Shown in pieces: positions 61,257 to 64,000 of a stretch of DNA of 64,000 nucleotides (position 1 is the stretch's first letter; each line of letters begins with the position of its first letter). A program made the translations under genes and the position numbers. Origin of the DNA: Gaiellasilicea sp963806955 (GTDB lineage: Bacteria > Actinomycetota > Thermoleophilia > Gaiellales > Gaiellaceae); assembly GCA_963806955.1 (NCBI GenBank), contig CAWDZG010000002.1:248001-312000 (forward strand). Reading direction: 5' to 3'. The notes under the pieces are model-generated. The model was not told the origin of the DNA. It ran no database searches and worked only from the letters and a program-made list of their open reading frames with translations.

Positions 61257-62391
61257 CACCGCCGCTCTCGCCCGCGCGGTCGCGCCGGTCGACGCCGGGC
61301 GCTTCCTCGCGGAGCACTGGGAGCGGAAGCCGCTCGTCGTCCCGCGCGACGAGGAGGGCCGTTTCGACGACCTCCTCTCCGCGCGGGACGTCGAGCGGCT
61401 GCTGACCGAGACCGGGCTGCGCACGCCCGGCTTCCGCCTGGTCAAGGCAGGCGCGACGGTCTCCGGCTACACGACCGACCTGCCCTGGCGCCCGTCGCCC
61501 TTCACGGGCGTCGCCGACGTCCGGCGCGTGCTCGAGGAGTTCGAGGCCGGCGCGACGATCGTGCTGCAGGGCCTGCATCACCTCTGGCTGCCGCTCGCCC
61601 GCTACTGCCGCCACCTCGAGGGCTTCTTCGGCCATCCGGTGCAGGCGAACGCCTACTACACGCCCGCGGGCTCTCAGGGCCTCCCGGTGCACCACGACAC
61701 GCACGAGGTGATCTCGCTCCAGGTCGCGGGCGAGAAGCGCTGGCTCGTCTACGAGCCCGTGCTGGAGCTGCCCCTGAAGAACCAGCGCTATCGCTCTGCC
61801 CTCGGCGCGCCCGGCGAGCCGATGCTCGACGTGACGTTGCGAGCCGGCGACACGATGTACCTGCCGCGCGGCTGGCTGCACCAGGCGCTCACCTCGGGCT
61901 CCGACTCGCTCCACATCACGGTGGGCGTCAACGTGCGCCGCTGGATCGACGAGGCGCGGGCCGAGCTCGACGAGCAGGAGGCGGAGCTCGCCTACCGGCA
62001 GACGATCGACGAGGCGGCGCCGCCGGAGCTGCCGGCCGTCGACGCGGACGCCGCACGCCGCCGCGCCCGCCTGCGCTTCGTCCGCAGCCGCAGGCCGATC
62101 CTCGACGGGCAGCTCTCCGAGCTACGGGCTCTCGACGCGCTCACCGCCGAGACCGAGCTCGAGCGGCGCGACACCGTGATCGCCGACCTGGACGGGACGA
62201 CGCTCGTCTTCGAGGGGCGCGAGCTCCGCTTCCCGGAGCGGCTCGCGGCCGAGCTGCAGTTCCTCGCTCTCACGGACGGCCCGTTTCGCGCCGCCGATCT
62301 GCCGGGGCAGCTCGACGACGCCGGCAGGCTCGTCCTGCTCAGGCGCCTCGTGCGCGAGGGGTTCCTCCGACGAAGCGCTTCGGCCGCCTGA
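61210..62391 (+). CDS. JmjC/cupin-4 family Fe(II)/2-oxoglutarate oxygenase
   Basis: A 393-residue protein from ATG 61210, which lies inside the acidic gene. FLAEHWERKPLVVPRDEEG is the usual start of the cupin-4/JmjC (RoxA/YcfD, MINA53) family. The iron site is in GLPVHHDTHEVISLQVAGEK (H-x-D) and GDTMYLPRGWLHQALTSG (distal His), with KRWLVYEP after the first. A winged-helix-like end follows (RFPERLAAELQFLAL, LVLLRRLVREGFLRR). Known family members hydroxylate Arg or His residues of ribosomal proteins, but others act on peptides. The neighbour Asp-rich protein is a candidate substrate. Its 3' end overlaps the convergent sucrase/ferredoxin-like gene by 53 bases. Confidence 0.8.
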   Translation: MQTTPTRTIPTRPTPSTAALARAVAPVDAGRFLAEHWERKPLVVPRDEEGRFDDLLSARDVERLLTETGLRTPGFRLVKAGATVSGYTTDLPWRPSPFTGVADVRRVLEEFEAGATIVLQGLHHLWLPLARYCRHLEGFFGHPVQANAYYTPAGSQGLPVHHDTHEVISLQVAGEKRWLVYEPVLELPLKNQRYRSALGAPGEPMLDVTLRAGDTMYLPRGWLHQALTSGSDSLHITVGVNVRRWIDEARAELDEQEAELAYRQTIDEAAPPELPAVDADAARRRARLRFVRSRRPILDGQLSELRALDALTAETELERRDTVIADLDGTTLVFEGRELRFPERLAAELQFLALTDGPFRAADLPGQLDDAGRLVLLRRLVREGFLRRSASAA

Positions 62392-63236
62392 GCCGCTCGG
62401 TCGAGCAGGTGAGGTGCGTTGCCTCGCCCTCCTCGACCCGCACGTCGACGTCGTAGACGCGGTCGGCCGCGACCACCGCGAGCCAGCCGTCGCCGGCACG
62501 CTCGATCGACTCGACGCGAACCTCGTCGACGCCGAGCAACCCGGCCGCCTCGCGCACGGCCAGCTCGGCCGCCTGGGCGGCGAAGCCGTACCGGGAGCGG
62601 CCGCGGTAGCAGGGCAGGTGAACGCGCCGCTCCAGCGCCGACTCGACGACGGCCCAGGCCTCCGCCGGCCGGACGCGGCCGTAATAGACGCCGTCGGGCA
62701 GCGTGACGAGGTTGCCCGCGAAGCGGTCGCCGCCGATGTGCGAGGTCTGCCACACCCACTCCGCCTCGACCTGCTCGCGGACGGCGTCGTAGAGCGGGCG
62801 CCCGTACCTGGCGCAGCAGCGGTCGTGCTTGCCGTGCGTGCAGACGAGGAAGAGCGGATGCTCGACCGGGTCGCCCGCCGTGCCGAGGTCGACGCCGACG
62901 AGGTCGTCGTGGCGCTCGAGCTCGAGCCGGCGCAGCGTCGGCTCGCCGCCACGGCTCCGGGCGACGAAGGCGACGCAGGCCGTCCTCGCTGCGGCGCTCT
63001 GCACGGCGGACGAAGAGCACACGGGCGTGCGGCAGCCGCCGCCGCTCGGCGAGCAGGTGCTCCTTCAGCTCGCGCGAGAGCGTCGAGCCGTCGACCGCGT
63101 CGTGGGCCCAGAGGCCGCGGTACTCGACGAGGATCCACGTGTCGACGCGGCTGGCGGTCGCGTGGAGCGGCTCCGCGTGGTCACGGCTCGTCTCGGCGCA
63201 GAACGGCTTCCGCGCCGACTCACTCGGAGGCGACAC
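62339..63236 (-). CDS. Sucrase/ferredoxin-like (thioredoxin-fold) protein, one frame break
   Basis: About 295 residues from GTG 63236. The family signature is clear: FCAETSRDHAEPLHATASRV at the start, FLVCTHGKHDRCCARYGRPL (Cys-rich, possible [2Fe-2S] site), WQTSHIGGDRFAGNLVTLPD and LPDGVYYGRVRP. The frame changes between 62960 and 63005 (after VLFVRRAER), fitting one extra base. Members of the 'Suc_Fer-like' family are thioredoxin-fold proteins of unknown activity; the Cys motif suggests an Fe-S or redox role. Both ends overlap neighbours: 53 bases with the JmjC gene and 17 bases with the carboxylase gene. Confidence 0.7.
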
Positions 63237-64000
63237 GGCAGATCACCTGCCCGCTCGTGACCGGGTCGCCGACCGCGACCGCGATCCCGGACACCGTTCC
63301 GTCCCGGTGCGCGACGATCTCGTTCTCCATCTTCATCGCCTCGACGACGCAGATCACGTGACCGGCCTCGATCTCGTCCCCCTCGGCGACGTCGACCTTG
63401 AGCACGGTCCCCTGCATCGGGCTGACGACCGACTCGCTGCCGGCCCCGCGGCCGGACGCAGCGCGCTCGCGCCGGCGCCGGGCGAGCGCGGCCCAGGGCG
63501 GCTCGGGCTCGAGCACCGTCACCTCGTACCGGCGCCCGCCGACCTCGACGGCCCTCACGCGCGGGACGGCCCGACCGTCACCGGGCCCGGCCGCGGCTGC
63601 GACCTCGCGGGTCAGCTCCTGGGCTCTCGCAGCGAGCTCCTCGGACTCGACGAGCCCGTGGCAGGTCTCGCCGGCGACGAAGCACGGGTGCGAGAGCAGC
63701 GCGCGGTGGAAGCCGAGCAGGGTCGGCGGCCCGCCGAGCTCGAACTCGTCGAGCGCGCGCAGCATCCGCATCCGCGCGTGCTCGCGGTCGACGCCGTGCA
63801 CGATCAGCTTCGCGATCATCGGGTCGTAGAGGCCCGTGATCTCCGAGCCGGCGACGACGCCGGAGTCGACCCGGACGCCCGGCCCGGACGGCTCGCGGTA
63901 GGCGGTGATCACCCCCGGCGCGGGCAGAAAGCCGCTGGAGACGTCCTCGGCGTTGATCCGGCACTCGATCGCGTGGCCACGCAGGACGACGTCCTCCTGG
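63220..64000 (-). CDS. Acetyl-/propionyl-CoA carboxylase alpha subunit, C-terminal part (runs off window)
   Basis: The frame is open from the window edge (64000) to the stop at 63220, about 260 residues. The visible part is the end of the biotin carboxylase domain (RGHAIECRINAEDVSSGFLPA, LYDPMIAKLIVHG, MRMLRALDEFELGG), a linker region (about 90 residues) and the biotin carrier domain (VVSPMQGTVLKVDVAEGDEI, CVVEAMKMENEIVAH), where Lys in AMKM is biotinylated. This layout matches the single-chain alpha subunits of actinobacterial acyl-CoA carboxylases. The N-terminal ATP-grasp portion lies outside the window. It supplies malonyl- or methylmalonyl-CoA. Confidence 0.9.
   Translation of the reverse strand, partial: QEDVVLRGHAIECRINAEDVSSGFLPAPGVITAYREPSGPGVRVDSGVVAGSEITGLYDPMIAKLIVHGVDREHARMRMLRALDEFELGGPPTLLGFHRALLSHPCFVAGETCHGLVESEELAARAQELTREVAAAAGPGDGRAVPRVRAVEVGGRRYEVTVLEPEPPWAALARRRRERAASGRGAGSESVVSPMQGTVLKVDVAEGDEIEAGHVICVVEAMKMENEIVAHRDGTVSGIAVAVGDPVTSGQVICRVASE

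Overview
The window is about 70% GC. The genes are tightly packed, often sharing GTGA or ATGA stop/start overlaps, with many GTG starts and a few TTG starts. The gene content points to an actinobacterium-like organism: a large SARP/AfsR-type regulator, an SdhA-SdhB-SdhE succinate dehydrogenase with a CCG-domain third subunit, a 'citrate synthase 2' paralogue, a PDZ-Lon (YlbL-like) protease and an ATP-type PEP carboxykinase. A deep-branching class such as Thermoleophilia (Gaiellales/Solirubrobacterales) is my inference; no rRNA or tRNA gene is present to settle it.

Layout. 1-4.5 kb is wreckage of cell-surface and polysaccharide genes: a shattered PA14/Ig/FN3/beta-helix protein joined head-to-head to a 5'-truncated glycosyltransferase, then the tail of an O-antigen-ligase-like gene. 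4.5-18.4 kb is an exopolysaccharide or cell-surface glycan cluster: a small LuxR/GerE regulator, a sugar-type C-methyltransferase, a non-haem iron dioxygenase, glycosyltransferases, a flippase, and a 1962-residue secreted protein carrying four jelly-roll/FN3 units and a PIG-L deacetylase. 18.5-25.2 kb holds L-2-hydroxyglutarate oxidase, a GNAT protein, an Asp23/Gls24 protein, a phosphoesterase and sdhABE. 25.3-32 kb is a SARP regulator island with a PQQ-propeller protein, a secreted DMFase-like protein and three sets of 11-bp-spaced operator repeats. 32-44 kb is mixed: an adenylate-forming enzyme coupled to a nitroreductase-like protein, pckA, a cupredoxin, a P1 peptidase, an ABC exporter, an acyltransferase, hydrolases and two tyrosine recombinases. 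44-64 kb is central metabolism: purEK, two citrate synthases, isocitrate and malate dehydrogenases, ahcY, sucCD (split by a methyltransferase gene), and an Asp-rich small protein coupled to a JmjC/cupin oxygenase. The window ends inside an acyl-CoA carboxylase alpha subunit.

How the genes work together. sdhABE, both citrate synthases, icd-mdh and sucCD supply most of the oxidative TCA cycle, and pckA links it to gluconeogenesis. The early cluster would build, modify and export a surface polysaccharide. A 20-bp inverted repeat (ACCTA-N10-TAGG) lies upstream of the LuxR gene and again between a glycosyltransferase and the flippase, suggesting one regulon. The SARP gene and its neighbours share triple heptamers at exact 11-bp spacing, so this island is probably self-regulated.

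Sequence quality. At least fifteen frame breaks disrupt clearly homologous genes, including housekeeping genes (sdhA, purK, pckA), and about thirteen are single-base gains. I read most of them as sequencing or assembly errors, not true pseudogenes. The most interesting unexplained items are the Asp-rich protein plus JmjC oxygenase pair, the SARP boxes, the duplicated AGTAACAG-N-CTGTTACT palindrome before ahcY, the LuxR-type repeats, the giant PIG-L protein and a 16-codon gene with a consensus ribosome binding site.
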